DNA of 64,000 nucleotides, taken from Bacillota bacterium. GTDB taxonomy: Bacteria; Bacillota; UBA4882; UBA8346. Of the stretch, positions 1-7,844 are shown piece by piece (position 1 is the first letter of the stretch; each line of letters begins with the position of its first letter). The DNA lies in contig JAEVYU010000065.1 of assembly GCA_023392595.1 (NCBI GenBank), positions 30,298 to 94,297 on the forward strand, given 5' to 3'. The notes under the pieces were generated by a model. That model was given only the letters and a program-made list of their open reading frames with translations, was not told the origin of the DNA and ran no database searches. A program made the translations under genes and the position numbers.

Positions 1-1034
1 TTCTCTACCAGCTGAATGTATTCCTTTCCCAGGGGATGTAAACCTTTGAGTACCAATTGCTTGGCTTCCCCATAATCTATCGTTCGTTGGTATTCCGGAA
101 TTAAAGGGGTATACAAATCGTACATATGTAATTCCGGTATGTTTAAAAGTTTTTTGCGCAATTTCAGGTAACGGTTTAAAGCCGGGATATAAGCGTGAAT
201 GACATCAATTAAACGATTGTAAACATTTGTAGAGATATTGTCATCATATAAGGAGGCTTCCAATGCCGAATCGAAATGGCGGGTCTTGGCATAAAAAATG
301 TCGGCTTTCACAGAAGCATCCAAAGTGGCCCCCAGCGTGTTATCAAAATTGGAATATGTACTGTATAAGGCCTTAAAAGCATCCTGACGCACCTTGCGGT
401 TTTGACTTTCAATATACTTGGAATAACGGCCTTTGGTGAGCTCAACCTCTTCACCTTTCTCATCCGTAATGACGGGAAACTTAAAATCCGCGTTATCCAG
501 CATGCCGAAAATAGTTCCGGCAGCATCGGAAATCTCAGCCGTTTGGGCTAAGATTTTTTCTTCAGCGGCTGATAAAATATGTTGCCTTTGCCGTTCCAAT
601 TCTTTGAAGAAATATTCGTAGACTTTAAGTTCCGGCTGCTCTTGAATATATTGCCGGAGAAGATCCGGTGGGCACTCTGCTAAAGCCGGTACGATAAATG
701 ATAGCGTACTGCCTACTTCAGTGGCAAGGCTCTGAATTCGGTTGGTAAGAGCTTGATAAATGGCATTAGCATTATTTTCATCCTTATGCATTTTCGCATA
801 AACAAACAGCTTATCCAGCAACCGGCCGATTTGGTCTTTTAACTGGAGAACATCCAAGAGATTCTGGGCGGAGTTTAGAAAATCAGCTTGAACCTCGTTT
901 ACTCTGGCTAAATCATCTTTGAGTTTTTTAAAATCCGATTCCCAATCATCTTGACTGCCAAAAATATCATTTAAATGCCATTTAAATTCATTTGGGATCT
1001 CTTCCCGAGTTGGTATTTTCTTAGAGTTTGCCAT
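1..1034 (-). CDS. pepF: Oligoendopeptidase F, amino-terminal part (cut by window edge)
   Basis: An open frame runs from an ATG at 1034 to the left edge without a stop and gives about 344 residues beginning MANSKKIPTREEIPNEF. The sequence has the look of the M3B peptidase helical amino-terminal region: a WHLNDIF opening, long charged helices, and the stretch IPELHMYDLYTPL that is typical of PepF. These enzymes are cytoplasmic zinc oligopeptidases that cut short peptides. The HEXXH zinc motif lies in the carboxy-terminal half and is therefore outside the window, so activity cannot be judged. The start is supported by a GGGAGGTC ribosome binding site about 8 bases upstream. It stands apart from the hisC operon, with a terminator and a promoter-like sequence between them. 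Confidence 0.88.
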   Translation of the reverse strand, partial: MANSKKIPTREEIPNEFKWHLNDIFGSQDDWESDFKKLKDDLARVNEVQADFLNSAQNLLDVLQLKDQIGRLLDKLFVYAKMHKDENNANAIYQALTNRIQSLATEVGSTLSFIVPALAECPPDLLRQYIQEQPELKVYEYFFKELERQRQHILSAAEEKILAQTAEISDAAGTIFGMLDNADFKFPVITDEKGEEVELTKGRYSKYIESQNRKVRQDAFKALYSTYSNFDNTLGATLDASVKADIFYAKTRHFDSALEASLYDDNISTNVYNRLIDVIHAYIPALNRYLKLRKKLLNIPELHMYDLYTPLIPEYQRTIDYGEAKQLVLKGLHPLGKEYIQLVE

Positions 1035-1076
1035 TGATTATGACCTCCCATTTTAAGTATAATCATCTTAAGATCC

Positions 1077-1103
1077 ATAATATTCTTCCCCAAACTTTGT
1101 CAA
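1077..1103 (-). promoter_or_regulatory. Possible sigma-A promoter of pepF
   Basis: Reading on the minus strand, a perfect TTGACA (1098-1103) is followed after 15 bases by TATTAT (1077-1082). The spacing is short for a sigma-A promoter, and TATGGA at 18 bases is an alternative -10, so the exact boxes are uncertain. Confidence 0.4.
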
Positions 1104-1228
1104 TCCTTTAGGAGATAATTTATAAATTTTTAATTTCCGGTGGGGATTACCGGTTTATTGAGGCCCGCCATTCTTTTCCGAGTAACTTTAGGCCAATGCG
1201 CTTAAATTTTTAGGCTTCCCCAAAACGC

Positions 1229-1261
1229 AATAAAACTAAAAATACCGGAACACCCGGTATT
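1229..1261 (-). terminator. Intrinsic terminator of the hutP-like/aroH/hisC operon
   Basis: An 8-bp perfect inverted repeat, AATACCGG and CCGGTATT (1241-1248 and 1254-1261) with a 5-base loop, is followed on the minus strand by a T-rich tract. It lies about 95 bases past the hisC stop. Confidence 0.75.
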
Positions 1262-1356
1262 CAAGCATATCATCCTTAAAAATATTTGGACGACTATTCT
1301 AAATTATATTTATTGAAATAACTTAAGCAGCCCTAAAAATAACCCCGGCTTGGACG

Positions 1357-2463
1357 TTAATTTTTTAAAGCAGCCCGAAATAATTTGAAAAATCGGTCAT
1401 TTTGTTCAGCCGTTCCAAATGTCACCCGGATATAATTAGGTAGACCAAATGAGTGGGTTGGACGCACAATAACCCCATTTTGCAGTAAACAACGATATAT
1501 CTCCTGACTGTCTTGCTTACAATGAATTAAGATGAAATTGGATTGAGTCCGAAGGTACTCAATCCCCAGTTCGTCCAGCTCTTCATAAAAATAACGTCTT
1601 CCGGCAAAAACCAATTCTTTACTTAATTGAATATGTTTTTTGCTTCCGATTGCCGCTACTCCAGCTGCCAAAGCTAAAATATTGACATTAAACGGGTCGC
1701 GGACCTTCTGCATTTGAGCGATGATGGGAGGCGCTGCGATCGCATAACCCAAACGCAAACCGGCCATGCCGTGAATTTTGGAAAAGGTATGATACACAAT
1801 AAGGTTATCAAAACCTTCACGAATTAAATCCAGTCCCCCAGGAAAATCCGGATCGTCGGCAAAATCGGCATATGCTTCATCCAATACAACGAGAACTTTT
1901 TCCGGTAAACGCTTTAAAAACTCAACCAACTCGTCACGCTTGACAATGGTTCCGGTTGGATTATTTGGATTACAAATAAATATCAGTTTCGTGTGACTTG
2001 TTATCGCTTCGCGCATTGCCCGTAGATCATTCCCCAAAGACCCGTCCGGGCTTTTTACAAGGACAGGTTTAGCGCCCATCAATAGTGTTACCGTTTCATA
2101 CATGCTAAAGGTCGGTGATGGAATAATTACCTCATCGGTAGGCTTTAGAATTGTTTCTGCCAAAATACGATTGACATCATCTAACCCGTTTCCAATTAAG
2201 ATTTGCTCAGGCCCAACCTTTAGCTCATGACACAGCGCTTCCTTTAAATAAAAGTGATTGGCGTCGGGATACATATTTACCTTATCCAACAACTGGGTAA
2301 TTGTTTGCCGAACTTCTTTTGAAGGGCCTAAAGGATTTTCATTGGAGGCCATCTTTACAACCCCATTGATTCCGAGCTCCCGTTCCACTTCTTCAATGGG
2401 CTTTCCTGGAATATAGGGTGGAATTTTATCGATACAGTTCCTGAACAACTGATTGGAATTCAT
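1357..2463 (-). CDS. hisC: Histidinol-phosphate/aromatic aminotransferase (HisC family)
   Basis: A 368-residue class I/II PLP-dependent aminotransferase, normal length for HisC. The family marks are SNENPLGPS (residues 40-48), CNPNNPTG (164-171), the cofactor-contacting DEAYADF (195-201) and the Schiff-base lysine in TFSKIHGMAGLRLGY (Lys229). HisC makes histidinol phosphate from imidazole-acetol phosphate, and many members also transaminate prephenate, phenylpyruvate and hydroxyphenylpyruvate. It starts 12 bases after the aroH stop, with a GGAG site 7 bases before the ATG. No other his gene is in view, whereas chorismate mutase is directly upstream. A role in phenylalanine/tyrosine synthesis is therefore at least as likely as one in histidine synthesis; that choice is inference. 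Confidence 0.9.
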   Translation of the reverse strand: MNSNQLFRNCIDKIPPYIPGKPIEEVERELGINGVVKMASNENPLGPSKEVRQTITQLLDKVNMYPDANHFYLKEALCHELKVGPEQILIGNGLDDVNRILAETILKPTDEVIIPSPTFSMYETVTLLMGAKPVLVKSPDGSLGNDLRAMREAITSHTKLIFICNPNNPTGTIVKRDELVEFLKRLPEKVLVVLDEAYADFADDPDFPGGLDLIREGFDNLIVYHTFSKIHGMAGLRLGYAIAAPPIIAQMQKVRDPFNVNILALAAGVAAIGSKKHIQLSKELVFAGRRYFYEELDELGIEYLRTQSNFILIHCKQDSQEIYRCLLQNGVIVRPTHSFGLPNYIRVTFGTAEQNDRFFKLFRAALKN

Positions 2464-2475
2464 TTGAGAGCTCCT

Positions 2476-2844
2476 TTATTCCTGTACTGTTAGATCAGGT
2501 CTTAGTTTGACGGCTTCTCGCAAATAAACAGACTTAACCTCTGATTTTTGCAAATCGGTATAAAAATATAATAATGCCCGAATACATAAAGGCAAAGCAC
2601 CCGGTTTGGGAATTTCCTGAGCGCACATCAAAGGCGTATCGATAAGTCCGATTTTACGCGCAGCTACGGCAGGAAACTCACTGATGACATCCGGAGTGGT
2701 TGTAAAAAAAATACTGACGATGTTTTGGGGTTGAATCTGGTTTTTCTCCATCAAACTTAACAACATTTCCTCGGTAGCGGAGACAATTGCGGCAGATTCG
2801 TCTTTATGGATAGTAATGGCTCCTCTAACAGCTCTTAATTGCAT
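2476..2844 (-). CDS. aroH: Monofunctional chorismate mutase, AroH type
   Basis: A 122-residue protein of the Bacillus subtilis AroH (trimeric, pseudo-alpha/beta barrel) class, at the family's usual length. The signs are the opening MQLRAVRGAIT with its active-site arginine, CAQEIPKPGALPLCIRAL in the middle, and the closing VYLREAVKLRPDL. It converts chorismate to prephenate, the first step specific to phenylalanine and tyrosine. It starts only 4 bases after the hutP-like stop and is followed 12 bases later by hisC, so the three genes are almost certainly one transcript. It is not fused to prephenate dehydratase or DAHP synthase. Confidence 0.93.
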   Translation of the reverse strand: MQLRAVRGAITIHKDESAAIVSATEEMLLSLMEKNQIQPQNIVSIFFTTTPDVISEFPAVAARKIGLIDTPLMCAQEIPKPGALPLCIRALLYFYTDLQKSEVKSVYLREAVKLRPDLTVQE

Positions 2845-2848
2845 AATA

Positions 2849-3262
2849 TCACCCTATCGCCCGGTGGCTTAAGCCGACCGCCACCTCGTCCAAATGAATC
2901 AACCCGATACAAAAAAATGCCGCAACGCTAATATGGTCGCCCTTGCGGGCAATTCCTAATTTCCCGCCTATGTTTAACCCGATGGATTTCGTTAAAATTT
3001 GGGACATCGCATCACGAGTAGCCCCTACAATAGCCCCTTCTTCCAAGTGGCATTCTTTAATGACCTGTTCACGTTTGGCAGCTACGATTGCGCGCTCCAC
3101 CAAAGTTTTCATAGCCGGAATTGCTTCCCCGCCATAATCAATTGCAGCGGTCCATATTTCCCGGGTCCGGTATTCCTCTTTCATTGCTTTTTCATCCTCA
3201 CGCGAAGCTGTCATAGCAATCGACAAGGCCGCTTTGGCGACTTCTCTGCTACCGGTTTCCAT
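2849..3262 (-). CDS. HutP-family RNA-binding regulator
   Basis: A 137-residue protein that I recognise as the clostridial branch of the HutP family, from the SREVAKAALSIAM opening, EEGAIVGATRDAMSQ, GLNIGGKLGIARKGDHISVA and GLIHLDEVAVGLSHRAIG. In Bacillus subtilis, HutP binds L-histidine and Mg2+ and then binds the hut leader RNA to prevent termination. By eye, His72 and His123 match two of the metal-binding histidines, while the third (B. subtilis His77) aligns with Gly76. There is no hut gene here. It leads an operon with aroH and hisC, and its own leader carries a terminator-like hairpin. This suggests autoregulation by antitermination, which is inference. Confidence 0.82.
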   Translation of the reverse strand: METGSREVAKAALSIAMTASREDEKAMKEEYRTREIWTAAIDYGGEAIPAMKTLVERAIVAAKREQVIKECHLEEGAIVGATRDAMSQILTKSIGLNIGGKLGIARKGDHISVAAFFCIGLIHLDEVAVGLSHRAIG

Positions 3263-3297
3263 CCGGGCATCCCCTTTCGAAAAACTTGGTTCATGGA

Positions 3298-3330
3298 ATA
3301 AAAAAGCACCGATGGCTGCAGTGCTTTGGT
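3298..3330 (-). promoter_or_regulatory. Terminator-like hairpin in the leader of the hutP-like gene (candidate attenuator)
   Basis: On the minus strand AAAGCAC (3321-3327) and GTGCTTT (3303-3309) form a 7-bp stem around an 11-base loop, followed directly by more T residues. The hairpin lies between the predicted promoter at 3349-3377 and the gene start at 3262. It would therefore end the gene's own transcript unless melted. It could also serve as the terminator of the gene at 3379-3654. Confidence 0.6.
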
Positions 3331-3348
3331 AAACTTAAACTTCATTTT

Positions 3349-3377
3349 AATTTAGCACAAATTAAGCTTGATTACAA
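3349..3377 (-). promoter_or_regulatory. Candidate promoter of the hutP-like/aroH/hisC operon
   Basis: On the minus strand TTGTAA (3372-3377) is followed after exactly 17 bases by TAAATT (3349-3354). It sits upstream of the leader hairpin, which would place that hairpin near the 5' end of the transcript. Confidence 0.45.
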
Positions 3378-3378
3378 G

Positions 3379-3654
3379 TCAACGCGCCTTAAAACTTTTG
3401 TAAAACTTGACAGGTTGTCCTTCGTATTTTTCGGTTAGAATAAACCTGCTTCGAAACTCCGAATGGGTTAACAAAATTTGCATCAACAGTATCACCAAAA
3501 AAAAGCCCACGAGAATCCAGACGCATTTACGTTCGCACATTTGTAGTTTGAAAAATATTTTTTCATACCAATGATGCCTTACTCTTATCGCCAAAAAAAA
3601 TTGCTCCTTGAAGTTTTCAATGGATATAAAATTAGTATTACCGGAATTTAGCAA
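3379..3654 (-). CDS. Small membrane protein of unknown function
   Basis: A 91-residue frame starting with TTG at 3654, overlapping the end of the flavoprotein gene by 7 bases, with a GGGGGAG site 8 bases before the start. Residues about 45-62 form one hydrophobic membrane segment (VWILVGFFLVILLMQILL), followed by a short polar tail that ends KYEGQPVKFYKSFKAR. The amino-terminal 40 residues look less protein-like, so translation might start later, at the internal Met before CERKC. Translational overlap with the flavoprotein gene argues that it is real. I do not know its function. Confidence 0.5.
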   Translation of the reverse strand: MLNSGNTNFISIENFKEQFFLAIRVRHHWYEKIFFKLQMCERKCVWILVGFFLVILLMQILLTHSEFRSRFILTEKYEGQPVKFYKSFKAR

Positions 3655-4934
3655 GAGTATAGCTCCCCCTTAAGGGCAATGCTACGGGCGGCCTCCAATC
3701 CGGCTACAAAACCAGTTGAAAAAGCAATCTGTAAATTAAAGCCACCGGTATAAGCATCCACATCCACCACTTCTCCGGCAAAATATAACCCCTGAATGAG
3801 CTTGGACTCCATCGTCTTGGGGTTTATTTCTTTAGTGTTAACCCCCCCTGCGGTAACAATAGCTTCAGCAATGGGTCTTGGTTTATGGATCGTTAAGGTC
3901 AAATTTTTCAATAAATCAACCAAATGCGACCTTTCTTCCTTATTAATCTGATGCACCGGTTTCAAAGGATCAATACCAGACAATTCAATGATAACCGGAA
4001 TTATTTTTTGAGGCAACAAATCATCCAATACATTTTTAAAAATTTTATTCAGGGATTTGGAAAAATCTCTTTGGACTCTTAAATCCAACTCTTCTTTGGT
4101 TAATGCCGGTTTCAAATCAATTGAAATCGATACTGTATTCGGCTTGTCCAAAACCAAAAGAGAAATTTTCCGGCTTAAACTCAAAATAATCGGTCCGGAA
4201 ACTCCGAAAGAAGTAAACAACATCTCGCCGAATTCGCTCTGGAGCTTTTTACCTTCATGAAAAGAGGTAACTTCCACATTGACGAGGGACAAACCCTCCA
4301 GGCGCTTTACCCAAGGTTCGAGTGTCTCAAGCGGTATCAATGAGGGCGTTAAAGGAATGATTTGATGCCCGGCCAAACGCGCAAATTGATAGCCATCACC
4401 TGTGCTCCCGGTCCCGGGATAAGAAAGGCCTCCGGTGGCAACCACTACCATGGATGAATATACCTCTTTCCCATTATCAAGCCGGACACCACGTATTTGG
4501 CCAGTTTCTATAACCAAACCAGCAACTTTGGTGGAAGTTCTGATTTCAACTCCACTACTTTTCAATTCCTGATATAAAACACCAACCACATCTTGGGCTT
4601 TATCCGATTCTGGGAAAACCCGGTTACCCCGTTCAACTTTTAAAGGAAGTCCTAAGCTATTTTGAAAAAAGTTCATGAGCGCTTCCGGGTTCAAACGTTG
4701 AAATGCGCCATAGAGAAATCGTCCGTTTCCGGGAGTATTCGAAATCAACTGATTCATATCCGTTAAATTTGTAAGATTACAACGTCCGGCTCCTGTTATT
4801 GCCAACTTTCGCCCGATGGTCTTGTTTTTTTCAAATAATATTACCCTGGCGCCCTTGCGAGCTCCGGTGAATGCAGCCATTATTCCGGCAGGACCTGCTC
4901 CTATAACGATCAAATCAGCATCAGATTTTAACAC
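3648..4934 (-). CDS. NAD(P)/FAD-dependent oxidoreductase, HI0933/YhiN (BaiN) family
   Basis: A 428-residue flavoprotein. The amino terminus carries the FAD-binding Rossmann motif VIGAGPAGIMAAF followed by an acidic ADP-ribose position in LFEKN. The family phrases AITGAGRCNLTNL, VVATGGLSYPGTGSTGDGY, VTAGGV and LYFAGEVVDVDAYTGGFNLQIAFSTG are all present, and length fits the HI0933 family. Members are cytosolic; one was reported as a bile-acid pathway flavoprotein (BaiN), but the natural substrate of most is unknown. The start overlaps the end of the patatin-like gene by 7 bases, so the two are probably co-translated. No substrate can be assigned from context. Confidence 0.88.
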   Translation of the reverse strand: MLKSDADLIVIGAGPAGIMAAFTGARKGARVILFEKNKTIGRKLAITGAGRCNLTNLTDMNQLISNTPGNGRFLYGAFQRLNPEALMNFFQNSLGLPLKVERGNRVFPESDKAQDVVGVLYQELKSSGVEIRTSTKVAGLVIETGQIRGVRLDNGKEVYSSMVVVATGGLSYPGTGSTGDGYQFARLAGHQIIPLTPSLIPLETLEPWVKRLEGLSLVNVEVTSFHEGKKLQSEFGEMLFTSFGVSGPIILSLSRKISLLVLDKPNTVSISIDLKPALTKEELDLRVQRDFSKSLNKIFKNVLDDLLPQKIIPVIIELSGIDPLKPVHQINKEERSHLVDLLKNLTLTIHKPRPIAEAIVTAGGVNTKEINPKTMESKLIQGLYFAGEVVDVDAYTGGFNLQIAFSTGFVAGLEAARSIALKGELYSC

Positions 4935-5731
4935 ACCTTATCCTCCCGGGTCATAAAAATAGCTATCTGTTTTTCGAGATCCGGAACTATCTGTTCAGCC
5001 GCTTTACGTCCTATCTCCAAGCACTCTTTAGCCCTATGGAAATGCAAAGTACCGATATTGCCGAGTTGTGGGGCAATTGTCAAATCGGCTTGCAATATTT
5101 GCCTTGAGTCCAACGTATTCCCCATAATATCCAGGACCTTTGCCATAACATCAAAAATGTTGCGGACCTCATGTTGGGTATGGTCAAACCCGACGTTAAC
5201 CGCAACCGTTATATCACCGTTAAGCTGCCGGGCCACCGACACAGGGACTCCGGCAACAACCCCGCCGTCTACCAAAGTCCGGCCATCCAAGTTAACCGGC
5301 GTAAATACACCCGGTATCGAAATGCTTGCCCTGACAGCCGACGCTAAAGGACCATTCTTGAAGACAACTTCTTCTCCGGTAAAAAGGTCGGTAGCCACGG
5401 CCCAAAATTCTATCGGCAACTCTTCGAAGGACTTACCTTTGGTCAATAAATCAATAACCGCCTTTACCTTGGAACCATCGATTAGGCCTAGCGTAGGAAG
5501 ATGAAAATCAATTAGATCCTCCCAATGAAAATATTCAACCAATTGTCCTAAATAATAAAGATCCGTACCCGCGGCATATGTAGATCCTATCAATGCTCCC
5601 ATACTGGTACCGACGATTCCTGAAACTTTGATACCGGCTTCTTTTAACACTTGAAGCACACCAATATGGGCAAAGCCACGGGCTCCACCGCCACCTAATA
5701 CCAATACGATTCTGGGATAACTATTCGTCAT
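4928..5731 (-). CDS. Patatin-like phospholipase family protein (RssA-like)
   Basis: A 267-residue patatin-fold hydrolase. The three family signatures are visible: the oxyanion loop GGGGARGFAHIGVL (residues about 13-26), the nucleophile elbow GTSMG with the catalytic serine (about residue 43), and the aspartate of the dyad in LVDGGVVAGVP (about residue 155). There is no signal peptide and no transmembrane segment, so it is probably a cytoplasmic or membrane-associated lipid acyl hydrolase. It is the first gene of a small unit with the downstream flavoprotein (7-base overlap) and the small membrane protein. The physiological substrate is unknown. Confidence 0.9.
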   Translation of the reverse strand: MTNSYPRIVLVLGGGGARGFAHIGVLQVLKEAGIKVSGIVGTSMGALIGSTYAAGTDLYYLGQLVEYFHWEDLIDFHLPTLGLIDGSKVKAVIDLLTKGKSFEELPIEFWAVATDLFTGEEVVFKNGPLASAVRASISIPGVFTPVNLDGRTLVDGGVVAGVPVSVARQLNGDITVAVNVGFDHTQHEVRNIFDVMAKVLDIMGNTLDSRQILQADLTIAPQLGNIGTLHFHRAKECLEIGRKAAEQIVPDLEKQIAIFMTREDKVC

Positions 5732-5900
5732 TATAAAAAATGCGCTCCTTCCAAGAACTCAACGGGGGATTTTTGCCCGGCGCCAAAAATCAAACAAATC
5801 CTCCTCCTATATATTACATAATATCGAATGAAAGGTAAATACGGTGAGCAAATTATTCATAAGGTCTCCAAATATAAGATACTTACAGAACATGCCCATC

Positions 5901-5932
5901 AAAAAACGGGGCTGTTTAAAACCAGCCCCGTT
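5901..5932 (-). terminator. Intrinsic terminator of lonB
   Basis: A 10-bp perfect stem AACGGGGCTG/CAGCCCCGTT (5905-5914, 5923-5932) with an 8-base loop, followed on the minus strand by six T residues. It begins about 18 bases past the lonB stop. Confidence 0.88.
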
Positions 5933-5949
5933 GGTAAGTTTTAAAAATT

Positions 5950-7626
5950 TTAGGCTGAAATAACCGGCTCACCACTCATTGTGATGGGAGGAATTACTTC
6001 AAGTACCGGTTTAAATACGGCAAGCCGGATAACTTCCTCAATTCGCTCCACAGGAATAACAGTAATCCCCATTTCATCCTCAAATATTTTTTGCCAATTT
6101 TCTTTGGGTATTAATACTCTTTTGACACCTGCTTCTCTGGCGGCATTAATTTTTGCGACCACTCCACCAATTGGCATCACCCCGCCTCGAATGGACAATT
6201 CACCGGTCATGGCAATTTCATTGTCTACGGCTTGACCTGTTATCGCCGAATAAATTGCGGTTGCTAAAGTAATCCCTGCCGAGGGGCCATCGATGGGTGT
6301 ACCTCCAGGAAAATTAACATGGATATCGTAGTTTAAAGGATTAATGTTCATAAATTTACGTAAAACTGTGAGCACATTCTCTACAGAACCCAAAGCCATA
6401 CTCTTTCGTCGGAGGGTCCTTCCGCCCCCGCCCATTTCTTCCTCATCGACTACTCCGGTTGTGGTAATTTTCCCTTTACCGGCTTCAGATACGGGAATGG
6501 CGGAGACTTCAACCTGAATCACGGAACCCATATTGGGTCCGTAAACCGCCAGCCCATTAACGTATCCCACTTGCGGTTTTGACGGTATTTTAACACTTGG
6601 CCGAGGGGAATATTGACTGCTGTGAATAACCCATTCCAAATCCTTTACAGAAACCCCTTTACGGTTTTCCGTGATTGCCAAACCCGCTGTAATTTGAATT
6701 AAGTTAACGGCATCCCGGCCATTGGTGGCGTATTTGGTGATGATATCGATAACACCCGGCTCAAGTTCAAAAGTGATTTTTTGGGCGGCATTCTCAGCTA
6801 TCCGTTTAATATCACCCGGAGTCAACGGCTGGAAAAAGATTTCAACGCAACGGGAACGAATGGCAGGAGGAATATCCTGCGGCATACGCGTCGTCGCTCC
6901 CACAAGACGGAAATCAGCCGGTAACCCATTTTGAAAAATATCGTGGATGTGACTTGGAATATTCGTATCCTCTGAACTATAGTAGGCACTCTCAAAAAAT
7001 ACTCGCCGGTCTTCCAAAACTTTCAGCAGTTTATTCATTTGAATGGGATGAAGTTCGCCAATCTCATCAATAAATAAAACGCCACCATGAGCTTTTGTTA
7101 CTGCGCCGGGCTTTGGCTGAGGAATTCCCGCAATTCCTAAAGGCCCCGCTCCTTGATAAATTGGATCGTGAACGGAACCCATTAAAGGATCGGCAATACC
7201 GCGGTCATCAAACCGGGCCGTGGTGGCATCGATTTCAATAAAACGGGCATATTCTTTAAACGGCGAATACCCTTGTTTTTTAGCTTCTTCCAGTACTACC
7301 CTGGCTGCTGCAGTTTTCCCTACACCAGGTGGACCGTAAAGTATCACATGCTGCGGATTAGGACCACATAATGATGCCCGTAAAGCTTTTAAGCCATCAT
7401 CCTGGCCGATAATTTCCCCAAAATTACTGGGACGGGTTTTTTCGGAAAGGGGCTCCGTAAGCGAAATGCGTCTCAATCTTTGTAATTTCTCCATTTCTTT
7501 ACGGGATTCCCTGTCTACGGCAGTTTTATTCCCCTGCTGCGACTTGAGTAAGTTCCAAAAATATAAACCAATTACAATCGCAAAAAACAGATTAATAAGA
7601 CCAAGTACATTCCCTAATACCTCCAT
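5950..7626 (-). CDS. lonB: Membrane-anchored ATP-dependent protease LonB
   Basis: A 558-residue protein with a single amino-terminal membrane segment (residues about 5-27), then an AAA+ module with Walker A GPPGVGKT, Walker B VLFIDEIGEL and sensor DFRLVGATTR, and a carboxy-terminal Lon protease domain. The protease domain has the nucleophile in DGPSAGITLA and the partner lysine in the MPIGGVVAKINAA region. This is the sporulation-type LonB of Bacillota, which lacks the long Lon amino-terminal domain. In B. subtilis LonB is made in the forespore. It lies next to clpX, as in Bacillus relatives. A GGAG site stands 9 bases before the ATG, and a strong terminator follows. Confidence 0.93.
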   Translation of the reverse strand: MEVLGNVLGLINLFFAIVIGLYFWNLLKSQQGNKTAVDRESRKEMEKLQRLRRISLTEPLSEKTRPSNFGEIIGQDDGLKALRASLCGPNPQHVILYGPPGVGKTAAARVVLEEAKKQGYSPFKEYARFIEIDATTARFDDRGIADPLMGSVHDPIYQGAGPLGIAGIPQPKPGAVTKAHGGVLFIDEIGELHPIQMNKLLKVLEDRRVFFESAYYSSEDTNIPSHIHDIFQNGLPADFRLVGATTRMPQDIPPAIRSRCVEIFFQPLTPGDIKRIAENAAQKITFELEPGVIDIITKYATNGRDAVNLIQITAGLAITENRKGVSVKDLEWVIHSSQYSPRPSVKIPSKPQVGYVNGLAVYGPNMGSVIQVEVSAIPVSEAGKGKITTTGVVDEEEMGGGGRTLRRKSMALGSVENVLTVLRKFMNINPLNYDIHVNFPGGTPIDGPSAGITLATAIYSAITGQAVDNEIAMTGELSIRGGVMPIGGVVAKINAAREAGVKRVLIPKENWQKIFEDEMGITVIPVERIEEVIRLAVFKPVLEVIPPITMSGEPVISA

Positions 7627-7780
7627 TTGGCAATACTCCTTTCAACAACAGTCTCGAAGTAGTAAAGCGTCTCCCAAGATGAATTAAGGCGCTTTTACTT
7701 AAGTAGAACGTCACTATCGTTCTTATGATGACGCTATACTAGTATCACCAATATGACCTTATTTAAACCCGGGATGATCA

Positions 7781-7810
7781 ATAAAAAATCCCAACCAAAA
7801 GGTTGGGATT
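7781..7810 (-). terminator. Intrinsic terminator of clpX
   Basis: A 10-bp perfect stem AATCCCAACC/GGTTGGGATT (7787-7796, 7801-7810) with an AAAA loop on the plus strand, followed on the minus strand by a T tract. It lies 35 bases past the clpX stop and separates clpX from lonB. Confidence 0.9.
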
Positions 7811-7844
7811 ATAAAATGAGTCATTTTTAAGGGATCAAATTTAT

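Larger units (their letters stand above)
1035..1356. other. Intergenic region between pepF and hisC
   Basis: No credible gene is seen in these 322 bases. The left part carries a promoter-like sequence reading toward pepF. The centre-right carries the hairpin terminator of the hisC operon. The rest is AT-rich sequence without repeats that I can recognise. Confidence 0.6.

Noticed and set aside
3298..3330. T-box or other riboswitch in the hutP-like leader
   Set aside because: The leader is too short and lacks the T-box consensus; only a simple hairpin is visible.
5058..5504. 148-codon open frame on the plus strand
   Set aside because: Antisense to the patatin-like gene, whose motifs are intact.
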